In this document: positions 15,881 to 24,593 of the stretch, in pieces
Numbering within the stretch: the stretch's first letter is position 1
Layout: each line of letters opens with the position of its first letter
From: Streptomyces sp. NRRL F-5123
GTDB lineage: Bacteria > Actinomycetota > Actinomycetes > Streptomycetales > Streptomycetaceae
Assembly (NCBI RefSeq): GCF_000721495.1
Contig: NZ_JOHY01000074.1
Span: 1 to 41,159, forward strand
Reading direction: 5' to 3'
DNA length: 41,159 nucleotides
Translations under genes and position numbers: made by a program
Notes under the pieces: generated by a model
The model's input: only the letters and a program-made list of their open reading frames with translations
What the model was told of the DNA's origin: nothing
Databases searched by the model: none

Positions 15881-16625
15881 TCAGGAGAGGGCGTCGCGCA
15901 GCTGGGCGCGGGACGTGATGTGCAGCTTGGGGAAGATTTTGTGGAGGTGGTAGCCGACGGTCCTGGGCGAGAGGTGGAGCTGGGCGGCGATGTCGCGGTT
16001 GGTCAGGCCCTGCGCGGCCAGTTCCGCGATCTGGCGCTCCTGCGGCGTGAGGTCCGCGGCGGGGCTCGCGGCCGGCAGGGTGGTGGCGGCGCCGGCGGCG
16101 CGGAGTTCGGCGGCCGCGCGCTCGCCCCACGGCAGCGCGCCGAGGCGCCGGAAGGTCTCGAGAGCCCCGTTCAGGTGCGGGCGGGCGTCCGCGGCACGGC
16201 GCCTGCGGCGCAGCCATTCACCGAAGTCCAGGCGGGCGAGGGCGAGTTCGAAGGCCAGCGGGCGGCGGCCGGATCAGCTACCGCGGCGAGGAAGTGCTCC
16301 TCGGCGCCGTCGGGGTCGCCGAGCAGGGCGGTGGCCCGCCGGAGCACGGCGCGGACCCGGGGGGACTGCTCGGCGCCGAGGATCTCCAGGGACGAGTCGA
16401 GGACCGCCCGGGCTTCGTCGGCGCGTCCGGCCCTGACCGCCGCGGCCGCGAGGTCGCCCAGCCCGTAGACGGACGAGTGGTAGTGCACGGGAAGGGGCCG
16501 GAAGTCCTGGGTGAACATGCTGCGCAGCTGGTCGTACGCGCGGCCGTGGTCGCTCTCCCACATCCTGGCCAAGCTCCGTACCGGGATGCTCAGCGAGAGC
16601 TGAGGGGGCAGTACGGCCCGGGCCA
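15881..16625 (-). pseudogene. LuxR-type regulator (LAL-like) C-terminal part, frameshifted
   Basis: The C-terminal LuxR HTH is complete: LTPQERQIAELAAQGLTNRDIA, then LSPRTVGYHLHKIFPKL and a stop at 15881. Upstream lies a TPR-like helical region (GDLAAAAVRAGRADEARAVLDSSLEIL, EEHFLAAVADPAAARWP; then FELALARLDFGEWLRRRRRAADARPHL). The two halves are in different frames; one missing C near 16268 (WP-FE junction) accounts for the change. The AAA ATPase domain and N-terminus expected for a large LuxR regulator are absent. The left flank of the remnant merges with unrelated sequence near 16625. Confidence 0.75.
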
Positions 16626-16649
16626 GGATTTGCCGACATCTTTCGAGCC

Positions 16650-17156
16650 GTGAGGCGAGCGGCGGGGGCTGACGACACGGACGCGGTAGTAATAAACGGG
16701 GCCTTGGCATGGATGGGCGCGCTGCTCGCCGGCGTGGCCGTGATCGGCGACGGACTGATGGGCCCGGTGCTGACGTCGGGGGGTATCGCCGCCTTCATCG
16801 TGATGGCGATCTGCGTGACGGTCGTGCCTCGCCGACTGCGTTGGCAAGGGGACGTCCGGCCACGCGGCACCAGTCGTCCTGCCGAACCCGGGTATGGGTT
16901 GAAGCTCGAGCAGATCGCGGCCGAGGAACGCTGGGGCGGTGCGCAGCAGATCGCGGACAGGGGGTGGGTGAGGGAGGTCGGACGGCTGAGCTGGCGTCAG
17001 GCCACGGTGTTCCTGGTGGGTGACGAGACGGGGTTGGTCGTCGACCCGTGGTTCTTGTCGCGCCGGGCCTACATCTTCGACAGCAGCTGCCACGCCGGCT
17101 TCGGCGCAGGCGCGCGTGGCGAGGCCGGCGGCGGAGCGCGGGGGCGCCGTAATTGA
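16650..17156 (+). CDS. Hypothetical membrane protein, up to 168 aa
   Basis: Two adjacent hydrophobic helices (LAWMGALLAGVAVIGDGLMG and VLTSGGIAAFIVMAICVTVV) are followed by a basic stop-transfer (PRRLRWQ) and a soluble domain of about 95 residues (LSWRQATVFLVGDETGLVVDPWF). GTG 16650 gives 168 residues; ATG 16713 gives 147 but would cut into the first helix. I do not recognise the family. The 5' end lies against the LuxR remnant, so the N-terminus may be artificial. A strong hairpin terminator follows at 17228-17251. Confidence 0.5.
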   Translation: MRRAAGADDTDAVVINGALAWMGALLAGVAVIGDGLMGPVLTSGGIAAFIVMAICVTVVPRRLRWQGDVRPRGTSRPAEPGYGLKLEQIAAEERWGGAQQIADRGWVREVGRLSWRQATVFLVGDETGLVVDPWFLSRRAYIFDSSCHAGFGAGARGEAGGGARGRRN

Positions 17157-17227
17157 GGGGGACCATCGCGTGCCGGGCCGACGCCCAGACGAGCGTCTGC
17201 CTCGGTGTCATCACCGGTTCGGCCTGT

Positions 17228-17251
17228 GGGGGTGGGGCAAGCCCTACCCCC
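17228..17251. terminator. 10-bp GC hairpin between membrane protein and sensor-domain gene
   Basis: GGGGGTGGGG (17228-17237) pairs with CCCTACCCCC (17242-17251) across a 4-nt loop, with one G-U type pair. It lies between 17156 and the next start at 17307, as expected for an actinobacterial terminator without a U tract. Confidence 0.55.
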
Positions 17252-17306
17252 GGTGGCCGGGTAGCAGGTTGGACGCCGGCCGCGCGTAACCGCGATCGTA
17301 GTGCCC

Positions 17307-17957
17307 ATGACTGAGACCGCCTCGCTCACCGTGCCGCATGCGTCCACCGAGACCGGGCCCGTTGGCCACCGATTCCGCCGGGAGTTGGGCTATCTCCTGT
17401 CCGGACTGCCCCTCGGGGCAGCGGCGTTCACCGTCGCGGTCACCGGATTCACCCTGGGGGTGTCCACCCTCTTGGTCTATGTCGGACTGCCGGTCCTGGC
17501 CGGGACCCTGCGCGCGGCACGGGCCCTGGCCAACACGGAACGCCGACGGGTGACGGCCGTCACGGGCCGTCCGCTGCCGTTGCAGCACCCCCGGCAGGCC
17601 GGCACGGGATGGGCGGGGTGGCTGCGCGCGGTGCGCGAACCACAGCCCTGGCGCGACCTGGCCCATCTGGTCGTCGCCTTCCCCCTCCAGGTCATCACGT
17701 TCAGCGTGGCGCTGACGTGGACCCTCGGCGGTGTGGGCGAGCTGCTCTACGGCACATGGTCGTGGTCCCTGCCGCAAGGGCCGGACGACCAGGGACTGGC
17801 GGAGCTGATATTCGACACCAGCTCGCGGGCGGTCGACATCGGCTTCAACACCGCCGTAGGGGTGGTCATGTTGGCCACCGCGGTTCCGGTGGTCCGCGGG
17901 CTGGCCGCGATGCAGACCCGGTTGGCCCGCTCCCTGCTGACTGACCGGGCCGCGTAG
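17307..17957 (+). CDS. Stand-alone sensor-domain membrane protein, 216 aa
   Basis: Matches the pattern of the 'Sensor' domain (PF13796-like) usually found at the N-terminus of Streptomyces histidine kinases. A helical hairpin (LGYLLSGLPLGAAAFTVAVTGFTLGVSTLLVYVGLPVLAGTLRAARALANTERRR) is followed by an extracytoplasmic segment and two C-terminal membrane helices (RDLAHLVVAFPLQVITFSVALTWTLGGVGELLYG, FNTAVGVVMLATAVPVVRGLA). No kinase or ATPase domain follows; the stop at 17955 ends the protein. ATG 17307 is chosen; a GTG two codons upstream is possible. No partner response regulator is adjacent, so its signalling role is unclear. Confidence 0.75.
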   Translation: MTETASLTVPHASTETGPVGHRFRRELGYLLSGLPLGAAAFTVAVTGFTLGVSTLLVYVGLPVLAGTLRAARALANTERRRVTAVTGRPLPLQHPRQAGTGWAGWLRAVREPQPWRDLAHLVVAFPLQVITFSVALTWTLGGVGELLYGTWSWSLPQGPDDQGLAELIFDTSSRAVDIGFNTAVGVVMLATAVPVVRGLAAMQTRLARSLLTDRAA

Positions 17958-18112
17958 CCATGGGCCGGGCCCGCCAACAGCGGCTCGCGGTGGACTGCCC
18001 GGCGCGAGGGGCTGCCGATCCCCTCGCGGAGTGCTTGGGAGCTGTAGGTGCCGACGGCGCTCCTGCCGCAGCGCTGGACGCCCGACTGGACTGCTCATTC
18101 ATTGACCGTGAA

Positions 18113-18544
18113 TCAGCTGCCGATGTATAGGTACTGGTCCCATCCCATATGGACCGCGAAAGTGCCTTCCTCTTCCAATCGGCACCAGGCGCCGTTGTCG
18201 CGCAACATGGCTCGTACCAGCTCCAGCCCGACATCGAGCGGCACCTCTGCCCCGTCGTCAAAGCCGGTTGGGCCAGCAGGGAAGAGTCCGTCCAGCCCAA
18301 AGCCGTCCACCGGGGGCCCTACGCCGAAGTGTGCCAGGGACAGGATCTGCGGTTCCCGTACGACCAGATGATCGACGCCGGTGTCCCTGGCGAAGGCCGC
18401 GACCGCCTGAAGACAGGACGCCTCAACCTCATTGTGGTCGCTGAAGACGTCCTCGGAGCCGGTGTAGTGACCGTGTTCGTCGCGGTCGGCGGGGTTGTAC
18501 TTGGTTACGCGGTAGACGTAGGGGAGCTGCACCTCAACCATCAT
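18113..18544 (-). CDS. Conserved hypothetical protein, 143 aa
   Basis: Start ATG 18544 (a second ATG follows directly), with GGAG about ten bases upstream. The sequence is typical of a conserved Streptomyces family of unknown function: VEVQLPYVYRVTKYNPADRDEHGHYTG at the N-terminus, FARDTGVDHLVVREP in the middle and LVRAMLRDNGAWCRLE then DQYLYIGS at the C-terminus. The protein is acidic, soluble and of full apparent length. It converges on the sensor-domain gene, with a 155-bp gap in which I see nothing firm. No function is proposed. Confidence 0.7.
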   Translation of the reverse strand: MMVEVQLPYVYRVTKYNPADRDEHGHYTGSEDVFSDHNEVEASCLQAVAAFARDTGVDHLVVREPQILSLAHFGVGPPVDGFGLDGLFPAGPTGFDDGAEVPLDVGLELVRAMLRDNGAWCRLEEEGTFAVHMGWDQYLYIGS

Positions 18545-18668
18545 CCAGCACGCTCCTGCCACCCCGGCGAGGAAATGCCATGGGAGCTGAGACAGAGGCG
18601 TGGGACATCGGCCTGAGACAGATGAGAAACCCGCTGGTCAGGGCGGTTCCCTCTCCCACGAGCCGCGA

Positions 18669-18692
18669 GATCCTACAGACCTTGTAGGGTCT
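18669..18692. repeat. Imperfect hairpin beside the IS5 left end
   Basis: GATCCTACA (18669-18677) pairs with TGTAGGGTC (18683-18691) with one mismatch. It lies in the 180-bp gap between the conserved hypothetical gene and the IS5 transposase, close to where the IS end should be. It may be a terminator or IS-end structure. Confidence 0.3.
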
Positions 18693-18723
18693 CAGAGGAC
18701 GTTCCGGTTGAAGACCTGCTAGT

Positions 18724-19569
18724 TCATGGGTTGTGCCAGGTTATGGGTGTTTCGCCGGTTGCTCGTTTCGCGAGGTTGGAGATCATCGCGAGGCGGATCA
18801 TGCTCTCGGAGTGGGCGGGTTTGGTCTCGTAGTCGCGGGCGAGGCGGCGATGCATCATGATCCATCCAAAACTCCGCTCCACCACCCACCGCCGTGGGAT
18901 CACGGAGAAGCCTTTGACCTGCTCGTTTCGCGGGACGACGTCGACGTCGATGCCGAGCGTGGCACCGTGCTCGATCGCCTTCTTCTTGTAGCCGGTGTCG
19001 ACCCATGCCTTGCTGATGGTGGGGTGGTCGGTGGCGATCTGGGTGAGGAGTTGGATGCCGGCTTCGTTGTCCGAGACGCTGGCGGCGGTGACCATGACCA
19101 GCAGTAACAGGCCGAGGGTGTCGACGGCGATGCTGCGTTTGCGTCCGACGATTTTCTTGCCGGCGTCGGTGCCCTGGGTGTCGGTGGGCACGCTGGTGGC
19201 GGTCTTGACGCTCTGGGCGTCGATGACGCAGGCGGTGGGTTCGGCGGTGCGTCCTGCCTGCTCGCGGACCATCCGGTGCAGGTGGAGGCCGAGTTTCTCG
19301 ATGGTGCCGTCGGCGGTTCAGGAGCTGAAGTAGCCGAACACGGTGGTGTGGGGCGGGAAGTCGTGGGGCAGGTAGCGCCAGGGGACGCCGGTCCGGTTGA
19401 GGAAGAGGATCGCGTTCATGACTTCTCGAAGGTCAGTGACCTTTCCGCCGAGGTTGAGCGAGGTCTTCTGCCGCTCGGCCCGCAAGGCCGTCAAGGTAGG
19501 TTCCATCAACGCCCAGCGGGCATCGGAGAGATCACTCAAATACGGCTCACGCTGCTTCGAAGAGGTCAT
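18724..19569 (-). pseudogene. IS5-family transposase with in-frame TGA
   Basis: ATG 19569 ([19 protein letters not shown]) begins an N-terminal DUF4096-like part ending [13 protein letters not shown], where a TGA (19318-19320) replaces the expected Trp. The same frame continues with TADGTIEKLGLHLHRMVREQAGR and the DDE core: VIDAQSVKT, VDTLGLLLLVMVTAASVSD, WVDTGYKKKAIEHGA and RRWVVERSFGWIMMHRRLARDYE, ending at 18724. A single G-to-A change explains the stop. Probable ends share TCCGGTT near 18700 and, inverted, near 19650. Readthrough could still give a full protein, but inactivation is simpler. Confidence 0.8.
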
Positions 19570-19819
19570 GAGACCACTCATGCACGAGGCCCCCAACCGG
19601 GCATATCGCTCGATCGGGCGAGGCAAAAGCCAACTTCAGGGATGTATTCGAACCGGACAGAAGCTATCGGTAGCAACCGGGGTGAAACGCTAGTCCGGCA
19701 TGGTTCAGCCGAAGAGACATATCGCCTATTCTGCCTGCACAAGGCAAATCCCGGCGCGACCCAACTATCGCAAACCGATGCATTAACGACGCGAACGTCC
19801 TCTCAGAGGGAGGCTCCCC

Positions 19820-19844
19820 GTGGCCCCTCCGGCGGAGGGGCCAC
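19820..19844 (-). terminator. Terminator of the urease operon
   Basis: GTGGCCCCTCC (19820-19830) and GGAGGGGCCAC (19834-19844) form a perfect 11-bp stem with a 3-nt loop, nine bases beyond the ureD stop on the minus strand. There is no U tract. The rest of 19650-19819 shows no gene. Confidence 0.8.
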
Positions 19845-19852
19845 AGGCGGGG

Positions 19853-20668
19853 TTATGCGTGTGTGTCGGCTCTGTGCGAGGGGGATGGCAAGCGGGGGCC
19901 GGGGTCCGGGACGGGGTGGGCCTGGTGGCGGTGGGTGCGTGTGGCTTCTTCGGACCAAGCGGCGAAGGCGGGGTCGCACAGCCGGTCACGGAACCGGCCG
20001 TTTCCCATCCAGCGGAGTACCGCTCCGGCCCGGTCCAGTCGGAAGTAGGTCTCGCCGGGCCCGGTGGTGCCGGGGTCCGGCTCACTGGGTGGTTCGGGCG
20101 ACCATCCCAGAGCGGTGACGGTGTCCAGGGAGCGAAGGGTGCCGAGGACGCCGGGCATGCCACGGGCATGCCTGGTCAGGTCGAGGTGCTCCACCTGGAC
20201 CGGTCCGGTGTCGTCCGTCGCGTTCAGTGACGTGGTGAGGTCCCCGCCGGTCTGGCCGGCGCGGCCCAGGACGATCTTCTCCTGTATCAGGACCCTGCCG
20301 GTGCCGTGCAGCCGGATACGGGTGTTCCGGTGGGTGGCGATCCCGTCCGAGACCACGAAGGGCCTGCCCGCCCAGGTCAGGACCGCTTCGTCGCCCACCG
20401 TGGCGTCGATCGTCCACGAGGACGGTGAGTCGCCCTCGTACGCCACGGTGCCGGTCGTCTCCACGACGTCGAGCCACGCGCCGGGAGCGATGTCCACCTC
20501 GATGCGGACGTCGTCGCCGGACAGCAGCAGTGCCTGGGTGGCGAGCAGGCCCACCCGGGCACCGTCGGCGTCCTGGTCCATGATCCGTGCCGTCAGGTGG
20601 CCGGTCGTGCGCCGGACGCGGCTGCGGCCCCCTGTACGCTGGACGCTCAGTCGGGTCGGTCCGGTCAC
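19853..20668 (-). CDS. ureD: Urease accessory protein UreD, 271 aa
   Basis: UreD (UreH) is the scaffold that binds apo-urease and, with UreF and UreG, delivers nickel. Recognisable parts are [66 protein letters not shown] and [13 protein letters not shown]. Length is close to the family norm. The GTG start (20666-20668) overlaps the UreG stop (TGA 20665-20667 on the minus strand), which indicates translational coupling. It is the last gene of the operon and is followed by a strong terminator. The long frame upstream on the same strand is only the shadow of ureG. Confidence 0.85.
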   Translation of the reverse strand: MTGPTRLSVQRTGGRSRVRRTTGHLTARIMDQDADGARVGLLATQALLLSGDDVRIEVDIAPGAWLDVVETTGTVAYEGDSPSSWTIDATVGDEAVLTWAGRPFVVSDGIATHRNTRIRLHGTGRVLIQEKIVLGRAGQTGGDLTTSLNATDDTGPVQVEHLDLTRHARGMPGVLGTLRSLDTVTALGWSPEPPSEPDPGTTGPGETYFRLDRAGAVLRWMGNGRFRDRLCDPAFAAWSEEATRTHRHQAHPVPDPGPRLPSPSHRADTHA

Positions 20669-21423
20669 GTGGGCTGTCCCGCATGCTCGGGCTCCTGGCC
20701 GTGCGCGTGGTTGTGCGGGTGGGCTTCCTCGCCGTGTGGGTCGGGGTGGAAGTGCGGGGCCATGGGGCCTGGGTCGACCGGGGTGTGCTCGCCGGTGCGG
20801 TAGCGCGCGAGGGTGTCGCGGACCCAGCCGGTCAGCGACCGGACGGACGCCTCGTCGTGCCGGGACAGCGCGATCACCGGGGAACCCCCGCGGGCTTCGC
20901 GCCCCTCGCGCGTCATGCGTTCGACGTCCACGCCTACGTGCTCGCCCAGGTCGGTCTTGTTGATCACGAGCAGGTCGGCGCGGGCGATGCCGGGACCGCC
21001 CTTGCGGACGACGTCCCCGCCGCCGGCGACGTCCAGGACGAACAGCTGGGCGTCCACCAGGGCCGGGGAGAAGGTCGCGGTGAGGTTGTCGCCGCCGGAT
21101 TCGATGACGACCAGGTCCAGCGGGCCGAAGTCGGCCTCCATGTCCTCGACCGCCAGCAGGTTGGCCGTCACGTCGTCGCGGATCGCCGTGTGGGGGCACG
21201 CGCCCGTCTCGACCGGGCGGATTCGTTCGGGGTCCAGCACCCCGGCGCTCTTGAGGAAGCGCGCATCCTCGTCGGTGTAGATGTCGTTCGTGATGACGCC
21301 GAGGCGCAGTTCGCCGGAGAGTGCCCGGCACAACGTCGCGATGAGCGAACTCTTGCCGGTGCCGACGGGGCCGGCTACGCCCAGGCGCATGGCACGGGCG
21401 GGGGCAGTGGGCTTGTCAGGCAC
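20665..21423 (-). CDS. ureG: Urease accessory GTPase UreG with C-terminal His-rich tail, 252 aa
   Basis: SIMIBI-class GTPase that loads nickel into urease. The P-loop GPVGTGKSS is at about residues 18-26, followed by [28 protein letters not shown] (nickel-binding CPH motif), [10 protein letters not shown] and [14 protein letters not shown]. The last 30 residues are rich in histidine and acidic residues ([20 protein letters not shown]), a probable nickel store. UreG proteins more often carry such a stretch at the N-terminus, and no ureE is present, so this tail may take over the UreE role. The GTG start at 21423 overlaps the end of ureF by eight bases. Confidence 0.92.
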   Translation of the reverse strand: MPDKPTAPARAMRLGVAGPVGTGKSSLIATLCRALSGELRLGVITNDIYTDEDARFLKSAGVLDPERIRPVETGACPHTAIRDDVTANLLAVEDMEADFGPLDLVVIESGGDNLTATFSPALVDAQLFVLDVAGGGDVVRKGGPGIARADLLVINKTDLGEHVGVDVERMTREGREARGGSPVIALSRHDEASVRSLTGWVRDTLARYRTGEHTPVDPGPMAPHFHPDPHGEEAHPHNHAHGQEPEHAGQPT

Positions 21424-22069
21424 TGAAGAGCCTCTCTGTGGTCGTGTCGTGGGTTTCGGCCCAGCGCTCGATGAGGGGAGCGCTGTGGGCGGGGATCTGT
21501 TCGGGGTGGTGGAGGTGCGCGACGTCGGCGGCCAGTGCGTCGATGTCGGGCAGGAGTTCGTTCACCCATGTGGTGATGAGCAGCGGGTCCTGCGGTTCGA
21601 GTTTGAGGAGGGCCGCTGTCACGGTCTGGACGTCGTCGTACCCGACCAGGCGGGCGAGGTCGACGGGGTCCATCCCGGCCCGGTGGGCGAGCAGGCCGAG
21701 CACGACCGGGCGCGACCAGGTGCGTGCGCGGGCGTCGGCGGGGCCTGGCCAGAGCGTTTGCAGGACGCGGAGATACCCGCGTCCCAGGCGTCGGCCGTTG
21801 GCCCTCAGCGCCTGGCTGGGCGTACGGGCGGCCCAGGCGGCCTCGACGTCGGCCAGGTCGCCGCCGCGTACCGCCACTGCGCGGGCGACGACGGCGGTGC
21901 CCGCCTCCACGCGGGTGACGGTGTGCAGGCGGGCCCGCAGATACGTGGGTACCTGGGCCGATGTCGTGCCGGCCCGCAGCGCCGGCTCCAGACCGGCGGA
22001 CTGCGTGTGTCCCCCGGACGGGAGCCGGGCGTCGCCCAGCAGGGCGAGCAGGAGCGGGGAGGTGCTCAC
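21416..22069 (-). CDS. ureF: Urease accessory protein UreF, 217 aa
   Basis: All-helical UreF, which bridges UreD and UreG in the activation complex. Typical features are [26 protein letters not shown] at the N-terminus (family: L-x-DS-x-x-P-x-G-x-x-x-HS-x-G-x-E), [11 protein letters not shown], and [20 protein letters not shown] near the C-terminus, where the conserved SP-x-x-D segment is degenerate. GTG 22069 lies eight bases beyond the ureC stop, and the end overlaps ureG. Length is normal for actinobacteria. Confidence 0.88.
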   Translation of the reverse strand: MSTSPLLLALLGDARLPSGGHTQSAGLEPALRAGTTSAQVPTYLRARLHTVTRVEAGTAVVARAVAVRGGDLADVEAAWAARTPSQALRANGRRLGRGYLRVLQTLWPGPADARARTWSRPVVLGLLAHRAGMDPVDLARLVGYDDVQTVTAALLKLEPQDPLLITTWVNELLPDIDALAADVAHLHHPEQIPAHSAPLIERWAETHDTTTERLFSA

Positions 22070-22077
22070 CGGGCGCT

Positions 22078-23949
22078 TCAGAAGAGCAGGTAGCGCTGGG
22101 TGAGCGGGAGGCTCTTCGGCGGGTTCGGCTGGTCGAGGTACCAGAAACCGTTCCGGCTGCTGTGCCTGGTGAGGCTGTGCTTGGACGGGTCGACTCCCGG
22201 GATCTCCACCGCGATCTTGAACGTGCTCGGGTCGATGTCGATGCCGAACCGCTCGCCGTTGAAGACCATGTCCGCCTTCTCGACGTCCTTGACGGGCTTC
22301 GCGCCCCTCAACTCCCGCCGCAGGCCGAGCGTCTCCTCCAACGAGTCCTTGAACACGCCCTTGCCTCGTACCCTGCTGTACGGGTCGGTGCCGGAGGGCG
22401 GGTTGAGCACCTTCTCGGAGACGAACGAGTAGGACAGCCGGCAGGCGATCGCGTGGGCCAACGCGGGCCGCAGGAAGCTCGGCTGCGGGGTCGACACCGA
22501 ACCGTTGGGGTCACCCAGGTTGCCGATCACCATGGCGCCGGCCTTGATGACCATCTCGGGCCGCACGGCGAAGAACCGCGGGTCCCACAGCACGAGGTCC
22601 GCGAGTTTGCCCTCCTGCACGGAACCGACGTATTCGTCGATGCCGTGGGCGAGGGCGGGGTTGATGGTGTATTTGGCCACGTAGCGCAGCGCGCGGGCGT
22701 TGTCGCCCGGCCCTTGAACGGCGCCGTAGAAGAAGTTCGCGTCCTCAAAGGTCTTGTGGGACCACTCCTTCATGACGTGGGCAACCTGCCAGGTACGGGT
22801 CACGACCTCGCCGATGCGGCCCATGGCCTGGGCGTCGGAGGAGGTGAGGGACATCGCACCCATGTCGTGCAGTACGTCCTCGGCGAACATGGTCGTGGAG
22901 CGGATGCGGGAGTCGGCGAACGCCTGGTCGTTCCTGTTGCTGAGATCGAGATGGTGGGCGGAGGCCAGCATGTCGATGTGCTCGGCCACCGTGTTCGCGG
23001 TGTACGGGAGGGTCGGGTTCGTCGAGGCGGGCAGGACGTTTCGTTCCGCGGCAACCTTCAGGATGTCGGGGGCGTGCCCACCGCCGGCGCCCTCGGCATG
23101 GAAGACGTGGATTCCGCGCCCGCCGATGGCCTTGAGGGTGGACTCCACGAAGCCCGACTCGTTGAGGGAGTCGGCGTGCAGGGTGACTTGCAGACCCCAC
23201 TCCTCCCCGGCCGTCAGCGCGGCGTCCAGCGCTGCCGGAGTGGCCCCCCAGTCCTCGTGGATCTTGTAGCCGCCGGCGCCCGCGAGTGCCTGCTCGTCCA
23301 GGCCCTCCTTGCTGACGGTGTTGCCCTTGCCCAGCAGCATGACGTTGACCGGCAGGTCGTCGAAACTGCGGTGCAGGTTCACCAGGTGCTGCGGACCGGG
23401 CGTCACGGTGGTCGCCTTCGATCCCTCGGAGGGGCCCACGCCACCGCCGATCAGCGTGGTGGTCCCGGTGGACAGCGCTTCGTGGACAGCCGAGGAGGAG
23501 ATGAAGTGTACGTGGGTGTCGATGGTGCCCGCGGTGAGGATCTTGCCCTCGCCGGAGATCACGTCCGTGGACGGACCGATCTCCAGGCCCGGGGTGACCC
23601 CGCCCATGACGTCGCTGTTGCCGGCCTTGCCGATCGCGACGACCTTGCCCCCCTTGATCCCCACGTCGGCACGCACGATGGAAGTGCCGCTCGCCCGTTC
23701 CAGAGCGGGGCCGACGTCCAGAATGATCACGTTGGTGATCACGGTGTCAGGGGCGTCCTCCAGGCTGGTGTTCATCCCCTGCAGCATCGACTCACGGACG
23801 GTCTTGCCACCGCCGAAGATCGCCTCGTCACCGCCGAACGTCAGGTCCTCGGTGACCTCGATCCAGAGATTGGTGTCACCCAGGCGTACCTGGTCGCCCA
23901 CGGTCGGCCCGTAGGACTTCGCGTACTGCTTGCGGGTGATGTTCGCCAT
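22078..23949 (-). CDS. ureC: Urease alpha subunit UreC, divergent, flap Cys replaced by Ala, 623 aa
   Basis: Catalytic subunit hydrolysing urea at a dinickel centre. All ligands are present: His146 and His148 (IDTHVHF), the carbamylated Lys229 and His231 (YKIHEDWG), His258 (LHADSLNESG), His284 (HAEGAGGGHAPD) and Asp372 (SSDAQAMGR), plus catalytic His332 and Arg348. The mobile-flap residue that is Cys in most ureases (C319 of Klebsiella aerogenes) is Ala331 (LASAHHLD). The protein is about 50 residues longer than standard (about 570), with extra sequence near VEIPGVDPSKHSLTRHSSRNGFWYL before the final LPLTQRYLLF. Codon usage matches the neighbours. ATG 23949 has a purine-rich site upstream (GGAGGAAT). 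Confidence 0.93.
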   Translation of the reverse strand: MANITRKQYAKSYGPTVGDQVRLGDTNLWIEVTEDLTFGGDEAIFGGGKTVRESMLQGMNTSLEDAPDTVITNVIILDVGPALERASGTSIVRADVGIKGGKVVAIGKAGNSDVMGGVTPGLEIGPSTDVISGEGKILTAGTIDTHVHFISSSAVHEALSTGTTTLIGGGVGPSEGSKATTVTPGPQHLVNLHRSFDDLPVNVMLLGKGNTVSKEGLDEQALAGAGGYKIHEDWGATPAALDAALTAGEEWGLQVTLHADSLNESGFVESTLKAIGGRGIHVFHAEGAGGGHAPDILKVAAERNVLPASTNPTLPYTANTVAEHIDMLASAHHLDLSNRNDQAFADSRIRSTTMFAEDVLHDMGAMSLTSSDAQAMGRIGEVVTRTWQVAHVMKEWSHKTFEDANFFYGAVQGPGDNARALRYVAKYTINPALAHGIDEYVGSVQEGKLADLVLWDPRFFAVRPEMVIKAGAMVIGNLGDPNGSVSTPQPSFLRPALAHAIACRLSYSFVSEKVLNPPSGTDPYSRVRGKGVFKDSLEETLGLRRELRGAKPVKDVEKADMVFNGERFGIDIDPSTFKIAVEIPGVDPSKHSLTRHSSRNGFWYLDQPNPPKSLPLTQRYLLF

Positions 23950-23982
23950 TGCATTCCTCCAGCTAGGTATACGAAGGCCCTG

Positions 23983-24582
23983 TCAGTCGAGAGCGACGTC
24001 GTCATCCGGCTTGTCCTTGCGCAGGCCCGGAACACGTCGCCGCCCGCCGATCGGCACGACCGCGATCGCCTCGCTGGGAGCGTTCTCGGGGCTGAACCGC
24101 ACGGAATCCCCGGGAGCGATGTCGAGGCGGTATCCCCAGGGGGCCTTCCCCGGCGTCTTCGACCAGTCGTACGCCAAGTTGCGGGCCGCAGCGATCTGCT
24201 CGGACCGAACGCGCCGGGAGTCGGTCAGAACGGCCTCTGCCTCGGTGGCGGTGTCCAGGTCGGTGAAGAACAACAGGTCCCTGTTGACGTCGGCCAGATG
24301 GAAGTGCGAACCGACCTGGATGTCGCGGTCACCGACGTTGACCACATAGACAGTGGCTCTGCCGCCCTGCGAATTGAGCACGTGCATCGCGTCCGGGTCT
24401 TTGACCCACACTCCCCCCACCTCGTACCGGGAGAAGTCGGGGGACAGGCTCGGGTCCAGAGCGGAGGGCGGTCCGGGTTCCGGCCTCTGGCAGGGGCCGT
24501 CCCCATGGCAGCAGGCGCAGGTGTCCGGACACGTGACCGGTGCCGTCACCGGAGGCTTCGTCAGTTGCTGGAAATAGGGCAT
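23983..24582 (-). CDS. ureB: Urease beta subunit UreB with Cys-rich extension and insertion, 199 aa
   Basis: The core is recognised by VVNVGDRDIQVGSHFHLADVN (residues 81-100) and WGYRLDIAPGDSVRFSPE then AVVPIGGRRRVPGL. Standard UreB is about 100-110 residues. Here an N-terminal extension of about 60 residues contains five cysteines (18, 22, 24, 25, 31 in CPDTCACCHGDGPC), a plausible metal-binding or disulfide cluster. A second insertion of roughly 40 residues (about 108-147, RRVRSEQIAAARNLAYDW) splits the core. The ATG at 24582 is 11 bases beyond the ureA stop. Neither added segment is typical of the family as I know it. Confidence 0.88.
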   Translation of the reverse strand: MPYFQQLTKPPVTAPVTCPDTCACCHGDGPCQRPEPGPPSALDPSLSPDFSRYEVGGVWVKDPDAMHVLNSQGGRATVYVVNVGDRDIQVGSHFHLADVNRDLLFFTDLDTATEAEAVLTDSRRVRSEQIAAARNLAYDWSKTPGKAPWGYRLDIAPGDSVRFSPENAPSEAIAVVPIGGRRRVPGLRKDKPDDDVALD

Positions 24583-24593
24583 CGAGTTCGACC

